This document shows positions 47,445 to 60,694 of a DNA stretch of 64,000 bases, in pieces (position 1 is the first letter of the stretch; the number at the start of each line of letters is the position of its first letter). The position numbers were made by a program, and so were the translations under genes. Source of the stretch: Caenorhabditis remanei (lineage: Eukaryota > Nematoda > Chromadorea > Rhabditida > Rhabditidae); assembly GCF_010183535.1 (NCBI RefSeq), contig NC_071330.1:10025717-10089716 (forward strand). The letters are read 5' to 3'. A model generated the notes under the pieces. The model did no database searches, was not told where the DNA came from, and was given only the letters and a program-made list of their open reading frames with translations.

Positions 47445-48768
47445 ATGAGGTCAATAAATAAAATTGAAATGTTTCTGAATGGAACAATCAAAGCTCCGGT
47501 GAGTATATTGGTTATCTAGACTAGAAAATGTCACGAAATCCAAATTATTCTTAGTGTCATCTCTTCGCAATGGGTCATGATATCCACGCGACTACCGTAT
47601 TCTTTCGTCGTGTTTCTGTTCGAATGGGGTTGTTAACTGGAACTGTCATTTGTCTTGTTTTCTATATATGTACCGTTTTTCGCTACTCTCATATCCGATA
47701 TTTTCGAAAAATTCCAGACCTTCGTCGTCTATTAACCAATGAAAAATTGGTTCATCAAGCTGAACTCTTTCGTCACAATTGGTGTTTAGAGGTTGAAGAT
47801 AAAGAAGAAAGATTGGATATTCTTGAGGTTATTATTTCCCATTTTGATATTTTTGATCTGAAAATTCTCTGTTTTCCAGAGAAACCGTCTATTCGATACA
47901 TCCCTTCTAGATAGCAACATCGATGAACCCGGGACAATTCGAGCTGTTTCTCAGAATACAACAAGATCGGAAGATGCTGAAGGAGAAACTGGTTAGTGTT
48001 CCCATTTCTTTCTACTTGATTCTTGAAGAAAACGTGAATTCAGAAGAGCTTCTTGGTCTCCTTCCACGTGACAAGCTGGCTTCTTTTCCGTATCCAGTGA
48101 AAATGAAATTTCAGCTTTATTTGTATGAGAAGAAGCAAGAACTCATTGAAAGAACCTACTTTATTTCAGATTGCTCATCTTTATATTTCCAGTCATTTGG
48201 CTCATTCTTCTCTTTGAATTGACACTTCACACAACTGGTCATAATACACGTCATCTTTTCAGTGAAGATAATTTCGGATTCGCTTGGATGTATGAAGTTC
48301 TGCGAGCTCACAGGGAACTAATGAATGTCAAAGGTAAAATAATGATATCATTTTGACATAATTCATTCATGTATTCCAGAAGAACGTCATAAATGTATGG
48401 GTACCATGAAAGAGTTGAAATCTGGTTTGAGTAGCAGTGTGATGACAATTATGAAAGTATTTGTTTGGGAGAGATCTCTCGGTTCTAGTATCATTCCTAT
48501 TGTTATTTCCATTATTTCACTCGGTATTCTCCTGGATCTCGCTCTTCAAGGACTATTTTCATGTCGACTCAATCATCGGGAGGTCAATAATGATGGAAGT
48601 AAGTTTCAGATTTTTCATCCATAATACTGTTTCACTTCAGAAAGGTACATCTTCTTCTACAATGTTGCAATTAAATTCTTCATTTCGTTCTTCGTCTTTT
48701 CTATATTTCTGGCGATTACTCTGATGACCGAACAATATTTCTTCAAACCTGATAGACGAGACTATTGA
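47445..48768 (+). CDS. Four-pass membrane protein, unrecognised
   Basis: Exons 47445-47498, 47555-47827, 47880-47991, 48044-48122, 48170-48333, 48380-48598 and 48641-48768 give 342 residues. Hydrophobic segments lie at about residues 41-58 (LLTGTVICLVFYICTVF), 173-188 (LLIFIFPVIWLILLF), 250-272 (IIPIVISIISLGILL) and 305-327 (KFFISFFVFSIFLAITLM). The loop after segment 2 is polar. The gene starts only 85 bp after the preceding stop, with TTTTAAG as a possible trans-splice acceptor between them. I do not recognise the family; the resemblance to any known transporter or channel is too weak to name. Confidence 0.6.
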
Positions 48769-49123
48769 TTTTTTTCTGAAAAAGAATGGTTCTAAACCTT
48801 TATAATGAATAAAGTTTCAAGGTAGTTTGTTGATTTTCGTTAAATTCTTCATCATCTAAGACTTTAGTTATTTGCCGAAACTGTAAGAAGGTGGGCCGAT
48901 AAAATCGACGAGCCATTTTCTAAATACTGAATACTTCGCGTTTAATAAAATCTCTTCATCCAAGCGGGCCATTCAAATATTTATTTAACATTAGAAGAAT
49001 TGAGAATAACTGTTGAAAATTAGCATGTTACAGGCATAATTTCGAAAAAAAAGTTTGAAAAGGAAAGTAAATTATGGCCTCGCAGTTATGAAATGTTGGT
49101 CTTGTTATTGGATGATTAAATCA
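48769..49123. other. Convergent intergenic region
   Basis: The 3' ends of the four-pass gene (+) and mel-28 (-) face each other here. AATAAA near 48808 (+) probably serves the first. I see nothing else. Confidence 0.45.
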
Positions 49124-52100
49124 TCACGGCTTCTGTTGGAGACGACGTGCCGATCGTCGAGTTGGAGTCTGAAATAAATCCTAATAAGGAAAGCGCAGTT
49201 GAACTTCGAACGTACTACTGGTTCATGCTCCTCGACAACCTCTTCAAGAGTTGGTGCTACAGATGCTGCTTTTCTTCCTCGTTTCGGAGTTGTAGGCACT
49301 GAACGGGACGTGGTAGCAGAAGACGAAACACTGTTGGTACGTGAGCGACCTCGTTTTGGTGTATCTGTTGGTTTATCTTGCTCATCTCCCGTACTTTCAG
49401 GTATCACTTTCAATAGTGGTGTTCGTGCACAACCACGCGTTTTTTTGACAACATCTTCACGTGGAGTATCATCTGGTGTTGGGTTTCGACGTTTCTGAAA
49501 TACTTACTTTTAGAAAACAAAGCCAGCCGTGTTGAGCATACCGTCGATCCTCTATTAGTCGCAACCGGATCTTCCGATTCTGACATTGTCGCTGATCTTC
49601 CGCGTCGTGGAGTTGATGGTGCAGACACGGACACTCGTGTCGTCTTTTTGGAGGATACAGCAGCTGGAGTATTTTTTGGCACAACAGATGCAGCACGGAT
49701 TTTGGGGTTTGCAACTGACGATTCGTCTTTCCTGGTTGGTGATACTTGTTTGTCCACTTCTTCCTTTCTCGATGGAGTTTGACAGCGTGAGTTGGCTCTG
49801 GATCGGGTGATACGTCCAGTAATGACTGGAGTAGACGACTCCACGTCGTCTTTGCTACTATCGACATTTAGTTCAGTTTGAGTAGATCTACTCGCAGATG
49901 AAGATCTTGTTCGAGGAGTTGGCACTGGTTTCTTTTCTTCCCTTTTCACTGCAATTCGATTCCGTTTCTCAGAACCAACGCGTGTTCTACTGGAGGAAGG
50001 AAGCTGATTGTCCACGATCTCATCGGGTGTGGAAGATTGTTGAACGGCAACACCTCGTGTTTTACGAGCCACCACAACGACAATTTCGTCTTCATGTCTC
50101 TCATCTTCCTGGACTTCTACTGTCTTCTCAACTCGCACACCGCGTGTTTTTCTAGATAACGGACGCTCATTATCGTCGATTCCAAACGGTTTCGAGATTT
50201 TTTGACCATCTTCTTTTTTGGAATGGATTCCTCGTCGGTTTTCTTGGAATCCCGTGTTTCCGAAGTCGTCTTGACTGACGCAGCAAATGGCTTTCGTACT
50301 TTTTTCTTTTCCGCCTCATTTTCGTTTTCCACAGGTGTCGCCGAACGAGAATTCGTTTCTTTTTTCCGAGAGCGTGTGTTAGCCTATAAAGATCATGCTG
50401 TTTCAGTTATTTTCAGTTGTGTATTGAACTCACAGATGGTGGCCTGTCCTCTTCTGTCATTGGCGTCTGTGATGGCGCTGCGGGTTTTACAGTATAAATG
50501 TATACAGGTTTATATGAAGCTTCCGCGCCACCAGTGTCACCGAGCGGTCCCGTTTCCTCTTCTTCCTGAGCTTCGAATGTTCGATCCAACGGAACATCTA
50601 CAGCTGGATCGTTTTCTGCTTCTATTTGAATCTCAGCTTCATTGGTGACGTTTTTCAGCTTTTTAACCCGATATGATCCACAATCGTCCTCATTCTGGGC
50701 TTCGAAACTGCGATGAACTCCATCCCATAAATGTTCCTCGTACTCTTGTTCAACCACTTCAACTGTACCGTTTTGCAGAGGAACTTCAGGAATCTTCTCT
50801 GGATCATTAACTTCCGAAAGAGTTTGCAAATTTTCTGCTGCACTGATAGACTCGAATGTTTCCCCATTATTCAAACTCATTTGATTATCTTCGTCATCTT
50901 GAAGTTCAAAAGTCACATCTTGGTGTTCCTCCAACACTTCAAACTGAACTTCAGCTACTTTCTCCGTCTCTTGAGCTGCCGAATTACTTCTAGACTTTCT
51001 TACAATACGCGTCTCCTCTTCTTCAGCATCTTCCAAAATAGCAAAGTTGATCTTCTTTGGTGCGTTCTCCATTTCGTTCTCCTCTGCTACAATTGAATCG
51101 ATACTTTCATTCGCTCCCTTTCTCACGCTGGCATCGAATCTGATTCGCCCACGGCTTGGTGACTGCACAGTCTTTGCCGTCTTCAAAATGCTATTTTGTT
51201 GTGGTACGAATGGCATCTTTTGAGTATCGGACGGTGATGTGTAATTCACTGTTTCAACCGGACGCTTGTAATAACGAGCTGGAGTGGCAATCATTCTATT
51301 CAGATTTTCTTCGTTTACACTTTCGAGTTTTTCCGTATCGATACCTTCTGGAACATCTTCTTCATCTTTTGTCTTCTGTTGGATACGTTTAGCAGTCTGA
51401 AAATTAAATACTGTTACTTATTATTGTCTTTTATTTTAGGAGATCATAAATAGAGTACTTACCGGTGGAACAAAAGAAATTGGGCTGGAATTAAACTCTC
51501 TTGCGTCCGATTTTCTTTTCTTAACACTGTTCTTATCGAACTTTGCAAACATTTGTGGCATAGCTTCTATCTCTTTCTGCGAATGTTTTTCAAACATTTC
51601 CTTCACAGATTTCTCAATTGATAATTCTTTCGAACTTTTTTGCACTGGTTCAATAGATGTTTTGTTGAGCATTGTTGGAAGGAAACTGTTGAGGAGATTA
51701 TGAGATTGGACAGCTTCCGAAGACATAAGACGGTATTTTTGCTTCTCGAAAAGAAACACTTGATAGAGTTTCTCAGTTTCGGAATCGAAAATTGGCAACT
51801 TCCCTTTTTCTTTATCTTCCTCCAGTTTCAACCTCTGCTGAAAACGTTCCAAGTCTCTTGAATTAATTGTTGAAGCTAAATGCGCTTCTCCGCTCCATAA
51901 CTGATCATAAGTGAGTTCCTCAATTTCCAGCGAGAACACGTGTTTCTTATTCCTATCGTCTGTCAGTGTTACGTTGGCCTTTCGTGTTAATGCTGTTTTC
52001 TCCTGATCCAAGACATATAAGATTTTTTCCAAGTCAACGTCAAGCATTTGATTTGTCATCACTTGAATAACTTCAACAGCTAACTTTACATCAGAAAGTT

Positions 52101-55100
52101 CAGACTTGTTCGGATTTGCGCGAAGCCAATCCAGAATGTATTGAATAACGACTTCTCTTTTGATTCTTTCCGATATCGAGATATTGAGAATGGATTCGAG
52201 GAGGTCTAACGGTGTTGGAGGATACCAGTCGTCATATGGTAAGTCATTCCAGAATTGTGCATCAGGAGAGATTCGGTGCATGTTGCGAACGGCAAGTTGA
52301 ACTGGAAGCGCCGTTCTGAAACACAAGTAATAGTATCAAAAACAAAAAGACCAATACTCAATGGTTATGGATTGCTATTTGGATACAACTACTCTCCGGG
52401 TACCGAAACAGCAAATTTCTCATTTGGTACGACCGATACTGGTTTTCAAACCTAAAAAATGAGATAGGGATATTCCATTATGATAAAACCAGCCTGTCTC
52501 CCCCGCCTTCGGCGGTTGAGCCGGCTGGTCTCTCTTCATTCACGTGGTCATTGACTTTCGAATGTGCCCGCATGGCCGAGTGGTCTAATTAGATGAAAAA
52601 TCTGAAAGCTTTAAAGCGGCGGTCGTTGTCCAAAGCACGCCAGTTCGGTTTTGCCCGCTGGCTCAGTTTATCTTCTCCTTCCAAAATCGTTGCGGACATC
52701 GCCTCAGACAACGCCCAATTGTCTTTTATATATAAGAATGATTGTGGTTCATGGACCTATTCACAAGGTAGCAAAAAAAGCGAAAAACTATTTTTTGCTA
52801 GTAGTAAAAAGTAGTTTTTTGCTTTTTTGCTACCTTGTGAATAGGTCGAGAATAGGTCCATCACATCGAATTGTTCGGAATCTTTTTTTTCTGATAACAA
52901 GTGATGTGGTGAAATAACTAGTAAGTTTCAAACTACGAACTTTTCTTATGTATATTATATTTAATGATGATTTCTGATGATGTCTTTAATTTTAAAGGAA
53001 CCCAATGAGTCAATTTTCGAAAACTGTACCCAAAGAGAAATCGTACGTAATGCGTGCTGATTCCGTATTCAAAGACCCGGGTGGCGTTAAGCGCCTCGCA
53101 TTTTTTTCAAAAAACTCGGAAATGCGACGAGAGAGAGTGTGTGTGAATTGGAGAGACGCAGACATACTCTCTCTCTCCAATTCACACACTCTCTCTCGTC
53201 GCATTTTCGAGCACTTTTAATTTTTACAGCGCCCAAAGCGCCTCCATCTCCACATCCCTGTTCAAAGAGCAAGCCATAAATCGACTCACTTGTTTTTTGA
53301 CGCAGCACTTTTCCTGTCTTCGTGCATTCGACGCATAATAGTTTGATCGTGCCGACTTAATGGGACAATGAGAACATTGATGAATCGACTCATAAGTTTC
53401 GTATGATTGAACATACACTTCACAGATGAAGCAAGATTTTGAAGATAAGCTCTATTGCTGACGTATTTACAGCATCCCTTGAGGTATTCGTTAACGATTC
53501 GGAATAATTTGATTCCTTGGTAGATTGTATCTTCAGCCAACGGAGCTAATGCAGACGTACTCCCTTGAAACAACGCAACAGTTCTGTCGGAGATTATTCG
53601 TTTGTAATCCACAGCTTCAAAAAAAGCCCAATCGGCAATTTCTAACTTGATTTTGTCACTCAAGTCGTTCTGGCTGATTAAACCAGTGAACTCGTTGATC
53701 TTCCCGTAATACATCATTGCATTTAAAACAACACGTAGTTTCATCGGTAGTTTCTGATCATCATCTTTTATTTCGGCGACACTTGTGTTTGGAGATCCTG
53801 TTAAAATGTTCTTTCGAATGAGTCCAGCTGCAATAATGTTTGTGGCCATTGAATCTGGCGATCGAACGATCCATGATAGTTTTGATGCACATCTTTGAAG
53901 AATCTGAAAAAAGGAGTAAAACCATTTTTACTATTTAATGAGTGTCACTTTAGTGAATAATTCAAGAGCATCCTTAAAAAACATTAGAACTTTTTCAGTA
54001 ATATTTTATTTTTCACTTACAGTTTCCTGAATATTCTGAATCTTCATCCAGTCGATGTGCGTATTGTGTACCACAAATACCCGATCATACGAAACGGAAG
54101 ATGGATAAAAAAGCTGATCAGCATCTGAGATTTTACTTGTGAATCTTGATATGTCCATAGAATCTAAAGTAAGAATCCCGATGTCGCTCACTTGAATAGA
54201 ATTTATATCCGATCTAATGCATGACATAAATGGGCTTTGTCTGAGACTCAGTCCATCCGTTGTTACTCTTCCAGGGACTCTTTTATAATACCATGCATCG
54301 ATATCAAAAATAGCAGCTTCGACAATGTACATAGTTTCTTCTGGATTGATTACTTCAGGTTTTCGACGTTCGTAAGCCAGAAAGACGTTACTTCGATCGG
54401 ATGTGCAACCAAATGATTGTGTCACATTGAGAACCGTGGAATCCATTGAGCTATCATTTCTTCGTCGTTGAACCACCCCATCCATGACACCTCTTTCGGT
54501 TACAATTGTTTTCACCGATAGCCACCGTTCTCCGTATGGTATTTTATGTTCGAGACATACATTGTATTGAGGTCGATCATACTTCTCATCATCACTCACT
54601 TCTTCTGATGATTTGAATGATCCACGCCACAATTGAATCATTATCGAATGACGAGGGTCGCGGTCAACCGCGGCAATAAAGTATTCGAACTTGTCCGGAT
54701 CATCTTCAGGCTCTAATGGTGCAATCGCGTGAATCAGCCGCTCATGTCTCAACTCGATCAAATTCATCTGATTGGATGCGTTTAATGTGGCAGCCAAAAT
54801 ACCTCCCATAGAAAGTCCGACGAGGAGTGTTCGGCTACGTGGCATCAGAGCCAATGCGGAGACATAGACACCACTTGAAGTGTACTCACGAAATGTCCCG
54901 TCTTCATTGCTATACCGTAAATTATCGTTTTCCACATAGCATGCTGAAAGTTATGTTTTTGTTGTGAGATAGAATAATTATATTTATATGACTAGAAATT
55001 TGGTCATTTGGAACCAAAGCTTACCCAGTAAGTCGAGCAATGGCTTTTTAGGTGTATTTATTGCGGGAACTTCTTGTGATTCGTCTGTTTTTTGTAAACT

Positions 55101-55650
55101 TGATAAGAAACATTTTGTGCCTTTGCAACCAATTGCGATGACATGTGGCCACGAGAGCAATCGATGATATAATTGCAATGATCTTTTTTCCTTTCCTTCC
55201 GCCATATCAACGTTCGAGAATAGAGTTTTGATGACTGTAATTCTGTCAGGAACTTCTATCGAATGCGTGATCACCATCCTGGGCGAGTTCTCGGTGACCG
55301 CCAGCGCAACTACGAAGTTTTCCGATCCCCAAGTCTTCAACTTGTCTTCGATACCAACGATTATTCCGAATTGACCATCTAGAAATATAATATGAATTCA
55401 ATTATTGCCTGCTTTTCTATTCGGTACCTGCTGTAGGAAAGTAATCGACAACTACCAAGTGGCAACTATCAGGGAATGTGAATATGTGAGTGATCCGTTC
55501 TAATTCAATATCGAATACTTGACAAGAGTTTTCCTTGAAGTTGATTATATATGGCAGCTGCCGACCGATTGAGTTTTTCAGCATAGTTTGTTTATCTCCG
55601 CGTAATGTATCATAGCTGAGGTAAGGTTTGAAAATGGATGAGGTTTCCAT
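49124..55650 (-). CDS. mel-28: ELYS/MEL-28 nucleoporin, with one frame break
   Basis: Ten exons (55428-55650, 55025-55378, 54021-54943, 53290-53903, 52404-52451, 51463-52315, 50434-51396, 49542-50383, 49219-49494, 49124-49168) encode about 1713 residues, close to C. elegans MEL-28. The first 500 residues form the beta-propeller, followed by a helical domain (AAGLIRKNILTGS, ADWAFFEAVDY) and a long disordered, charged C-terminal half. The end has three AT-hook-like cores (PRRGRSA, PKRGRSR, PKRGRKA). ELYS binds chromatin and seeds nuclear pore assembly after mitosis, and MEL-28 is also at kinetochores. Exon 8 (49542-50383) is flanked by phase-0 splice sites but is 842 bases long, one short of a multiple of three, and the frame shifts inside it near two T6 runs at 50198-50219. 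It may be a sequence error or a true frameshift. The acceptor ATTTCAG lies one base before the ATG. Confidence 0.85.
52485..52741 (+). repeat. tRNA-derived SINE-like repeat, second copy
   Basis: It has the same order of parts as the copy at 1139: CCAGCCTG start, CGCCTTCGGCG hairpin, tRNA-like block with TGGCCGAGTGG, TTGCGGACAT, and the tail TTTTATATATAAGAATGAT. It differs by an insertion of 25-30 bases inside the tRNA-like block and by a shorter segment before the tail. It lies in intron 4 of mel-28, antisense to that gene. Confidence 0.7.
52755..52847. repeat. Hairpin-forming inverted repeat in mel-28 intron 4
   Basis: GACCTATTCACAAGGTAGC is repeated in inverted form as GCTACCTTGTGAATAGGTC around an A/T-rich centre. 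The outer GGACCTATTC is repeated once more beyond the right arm (GAATAGGTCC). This is probably a small foldback element next to the SINE-like repeat; I see no clear target duplication. Confidence 0.7.
53115..53211. repeat. Long palindrome in mel-28 intron 4
   Basis: A 43-base arm starting CTCGGAAATGCGACGAGAG and its inverted copy ending CTCGTCGCATTTTCGAG flank an 11-base loop. The arms contain (GA)n/(TC)n and GTGTGTG tracts and are almost perfect, so a stable hairpin is expected. Open frames across it on both strands are products of the symmetry. Confidence 0.85.
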
Positions 55651-56358
55651 CCTGAAATAGTACGCGATTTTATTGTGGAGAGTAACGGAATCGCAGAAGG
55701 AAAGAAAAGTAGAATCTTTCAGAGAATATTAAAACTAAACGGAAAAATTATAACAGACTGACAGAAAATTTAAAAACTTGAAAACATAGAAAAAGATGGA
55801 GACATTTCGCTATTCGGTTTTTTCTGAAAAAAAACGTATAAAATAACAAAAAACTGTCAGACTAAAATTAGACGAAATTTTTGCGGAAAAAATGAAGAAA
55901 ATCGTGCGTCACATCAAAAAGTTTCTAAACTCCCCAGCTTTCGCGGCAACAAAAGTTTATTGTCGTTTTCTTCGAAATTTTGGCGGGTCTCACCACGAAA
56001 ATAGTACTGTACATCAAAGCTTTAACACGTCCAACAATACATTTTCTGTGTAAAAATCTGTCAAAAAGTTTCAAAATTGTATGCATGTGTAAACGTCGAA
56101 TAGCCAATCTGTTATCGGACTAGTGTTTTTTTAAATTCAAATATGTATCCGGTGAGGGACCAATTTTTCAAATTTTGTTGAATCTGAAGATTGTTTTCTG
56201 ATATGAATTTGTTTACGTCGATCGGGTGACGTAGTAATAAACTGGTTCAAAAATGGGACAGAAAGTGAACTTCAATAACATCTGTTGTAGAAAAACTTGG
56301 AACAAGTTAAAATAAAAGAACGAGTAATCAGTTTATAACTCTGGTCTGGAAATACAGT
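55651..56358. other. Region between mel-28 and the MSP-domain gene
   Basis: About 700 bp with the upstream region of mel-28 and the 3' region of the MSP-domain gene. No gene is seen. Confidence 0.45.
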
Positions 56359-56907
56359 TCACTCTTTTTTCTCTTCTTTATTCTCTTCATCTTCTTTCTT
56401 TTCATCTTTCTTTTCATCTTTCTTTTCATCTTTCTTTTCATCTTTCTTCTCGTCCTTTTTCTCATCTTTCTTTTCCTCTTTCTTTTCATCTTTTTTCTCT
56501 TTCTCTTCATTTTTTTCTTTCTCATCACATTCCAGTTGTACTTGCATTCTAATAACTCCATCTGGTTTAGTATTCACATTCCATATCTTTTTCGGATCAG
56601 TTTTATCAACACATGCAACATGATAAATGGCGAAGAAATGCCGATTCGGGTCAATTCCAGATTTTGGTTTCAGAGTGATTGTAACCGATGCAGTTTCTCC
56701 AGACTTCACAAAACCAAGTGGTGGACGGACACGAAAGATTTCATTATCAGTGCATTTGACTTTATAACAGACGCGATCTTTGGTTGGATTCGTTATATTC
56801 AGCGGAACATGTGATTCTGATTTCATCTTATATTTGATGATTATCATATCAGCTGGCTCCACTTTCAACTTGAACTCTGGCTCTCCTCCTTTGTTTGGAA
56901 GTGGCAT
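56359..56907 (-). CDS. MSP-domain protein with a lysine/glutamate tail
   Basis: A single exon gives 182 residues. Residues 8-125 form a major-sperm-protein domain: FKLKVEPADMIIIKYK, PLNITNPTKDRVCYKVKCT, RVRPPLGFVKSGETASVTI and FFAIYHVACVD are the expected strands. The last 55 residues are almost only K, E and D in repeated DEKK-type units, so the tail is charged and unfolded. MSP domains act in sperm motility or, in VAP-like proteins, in binding FFAT motifs at the ER; no membrane anchor is present here, which favours the sperm type. The acceptor CTTTCAG touches the ATG, so an upstream exon or trans-splicing is likely. The gene is close to mel-28 on the same strand but 708 bp away. Confidence 0.8.
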   Translation of the reverse strand: MPLPNKGGEPEFKLKVEPADMIIIKYKMKSESHVPLNITNPTKDRVCYKVKCTDNEIFRVRPPLGFVKSGETASVTITLKPKSGIDPNRHFFAIYHVACVDKTDPKKIWNVNTKPDGVIRMQVQLECDEKEKNEEKEKKDEKKEEKKDEKKDEKKDEKKDEKKDEKKDEKKEDEENKEEKKE

Positions 56908-58571
56908 CTGAAAGAATTGGTAATTTATCTCTGAGAAAGAGATTCACTCACTTTGAACCCGTTCTTTTGGCAATGGTTAGAAGTCTCAAATCAATATGAG
57001 GAAATGATTGAAATTTAACAAACTCTTGAAACACTGACCTTTCTTTTTTCAAGTGAGAATTATTCTAAATTTTCAGCGATTTCTGAAGGACATCACGTTC
57101 ATCACAAGGGATTAAAATTGAGTGCCATCTCTTTTTGTTGCCAGTGGACTTTTTTCGAAACGAAGATTTTCCGGACGTTTTCAGGGGTCATAACTTTTTT
57201 TTTCTTTAAATATCTAAGTAAATAAGATTATGTTTGTATAAAGTTTATGTTCATTTTTATGGTTATCGGGGAATCTAGTATGCGAGTAGCGGGATACGTG
57301 CAGAATTTCAACCCAATTCTGACGTTTATCTACTATTTGTTCCGTCATTCTGATCAACTGCTTCCTCGATCAACTCTTCTTTCTCTCCATTTCTTTTGCA
57401 ACAAACAACACGTATCGTTATCAAAAAACAGTCAATCGTTTCCTCTGATCGACTGAATCTCCAAATTATTTCGTCGCTTCACACGTTGGTTTCATGTCAA
57501 TTAATGTGAGAAGAGAATAAGCATCATAAACAACTTTCAGGTCATCATTCAGCAACGACACGAGATCAATTGGAATCATAGATGTCTTAAAATGGGGGAG
57601 GTATTATCGAAAAGAAGGATTTTGTATTGATAAGAAAAATATACAGAAACAGGATGGACACTGATTTATGATGACAGATAGATCGGAGAAGAATGATGAA
57701 ATGTAGGAAAACTATGATGATGATGGTATGGATCTCAACATGTTCAAATCCTCTTTTATTGACAATTCTTCCCGGTTTTCAATTTCTTCGAACAGCTGAA
57801 TACATGCAACATACACTAAAGATCGTTGATGTAGAAGCTTCTTGAAATTGTTTGAAAAAATTGCCGTTGAAAACAATTCTCTTCCCTGACGGTTTCAATT
57901 CTTTTGTTCGAATAATCCAAATATTCTTCTTCTCGGTGTACCCAATTCTCCATCTATACACAGTATATGTTGTTTTCCATCAGATTAACAGACCAAGAAG
58001 ACATCATAAATCAAAATATAGAGATTGAATCATTACACTCCACGGCCACAAACTTTAAGGACTTCTTCTCACGGTTATTCTTATCAATGACGTTTTCTAT
58101 TAGTCCTCCGATCTTCAAAGACACTTCTCTTCTTCTAAAACTGGCATGATATTTCGTCGCCATGCGTCCGCCCATATTTCAACGAAACATTATCATCTCA
58201 CAGACCCACGTGCGTTATCAGTCTCCATTCTTATTGTCTCTCTAGATTGCATCACTATTTTTGGATTGGTCATTGTCACGTGTCCCCTTTAGGCTCCGCC
58301 CATTTACCGCCTCTTTCGACGTCGACTGTTTTCAGTTTGTCGACGAATTTTCTTTTTGATCCAACTGTTACTTGACGCTATAAAAAGAGTCATTTGATTG
58401 TGTGAGAATTGAAACTTTTCGTTCTTCCGAAACTTCGGAAGACCCTTCTGATCTGATTGTTTTCCTTTCCTTTCTACTCAACTAATTTCCTACACCTTTC
58501 TTATCTGAACTCAATCAAAGAAGGTCTCCGTTAACTGATTTCTTTGTTTTCAGACCTTCTCAATTCCAAAA
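56908..58571. other. Intergenic region with the hpd-1 promoter
   Basis: The left part is upstream of the MSP-domain gene. The right part, especially 58290-58570, is the likely hpd-1 promoter and leader. I see no other gene. Confidence 0.5.
58379..58386 (+). promoter_or_regulatory. TATA-box-like element of hpd-1
   Basis: CTATAAAAAG lies about 190 bp before the hpd-1 start codon, and a TTGTTTTCAG acceptor 18 bp before the ATG follows it. The arrangement fits a transcription start near 58410 and a spliced or trans-spliced leader; not proven. Confidence 0.5.
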
Positions 58572-60083
<1,512 letters not shown>

Positions 60084-60694
60084 TTTGTGTTTTCTTTCAG
60101 TTTCTTGTTTAACCTCTCTCAACCAAAGTGAATTCAATGTGCCATGAAATTGTCGTTATTCAGTTGAAAGTGTGGTAATTGAAATGTACTGCACAATCAT
60201 AAAACTCCAGATACCCATTCCTTCGAACGGTTACTCAATTCGTTTTATTTTTTTATAAGTTACTTTTTTCTCTTTTTCACTCATATATTGTCATTAAAAA
60301 AGAGATTTCGTCGTAATAAACAACTAAATCTTATTTTTAACTGTGCATTGACATCTGGAAATTCTAAAAACGTATTCATAGTCAATTGGTTTGAAAAAAC
60401 TCGGTTGAGACCAAACATTTTTCCTCAAGTCCTTTGACGTATCTTCCAGAAATTTCCGAAAGTTCCGCAACATTTTTAAAATCAACACAGACAAAACACA
60501 TTCAAACTCTGCCACGTGTTTATTGTTCTCGACAAAGAAATCTGGGGGAAAATGGATTGAAGAATGGCGAAAATAATTGGGGGAATGGAGGGAAAGATGA
60601 AGAAAGTGTGGTACCCAAATGTGCACTAATTTGTTTTTTTCTTTTGTAGTATCTGGTTGCTGGACTGGTAGAAGCTCGAAAGATGTCTGATTGT
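60084..60694. other. Convergent intergenic region after hpd-1
   Basis: Contains the 3' ends of hpd-1 and of the peptide-precursor-like gene. No other gene is seen. Confidence 0.45.

Noticed and set aside
51636..51861. Plus-strand frames inside the mel-28 exons
   Set aside because: Shadows of the coding strand; no splice or domain support.
53005..53308. Several short frames on both strands containing serine, arginine and glutamate repeats
   Set aside because: They come from the palindrome with (GA)n arms.
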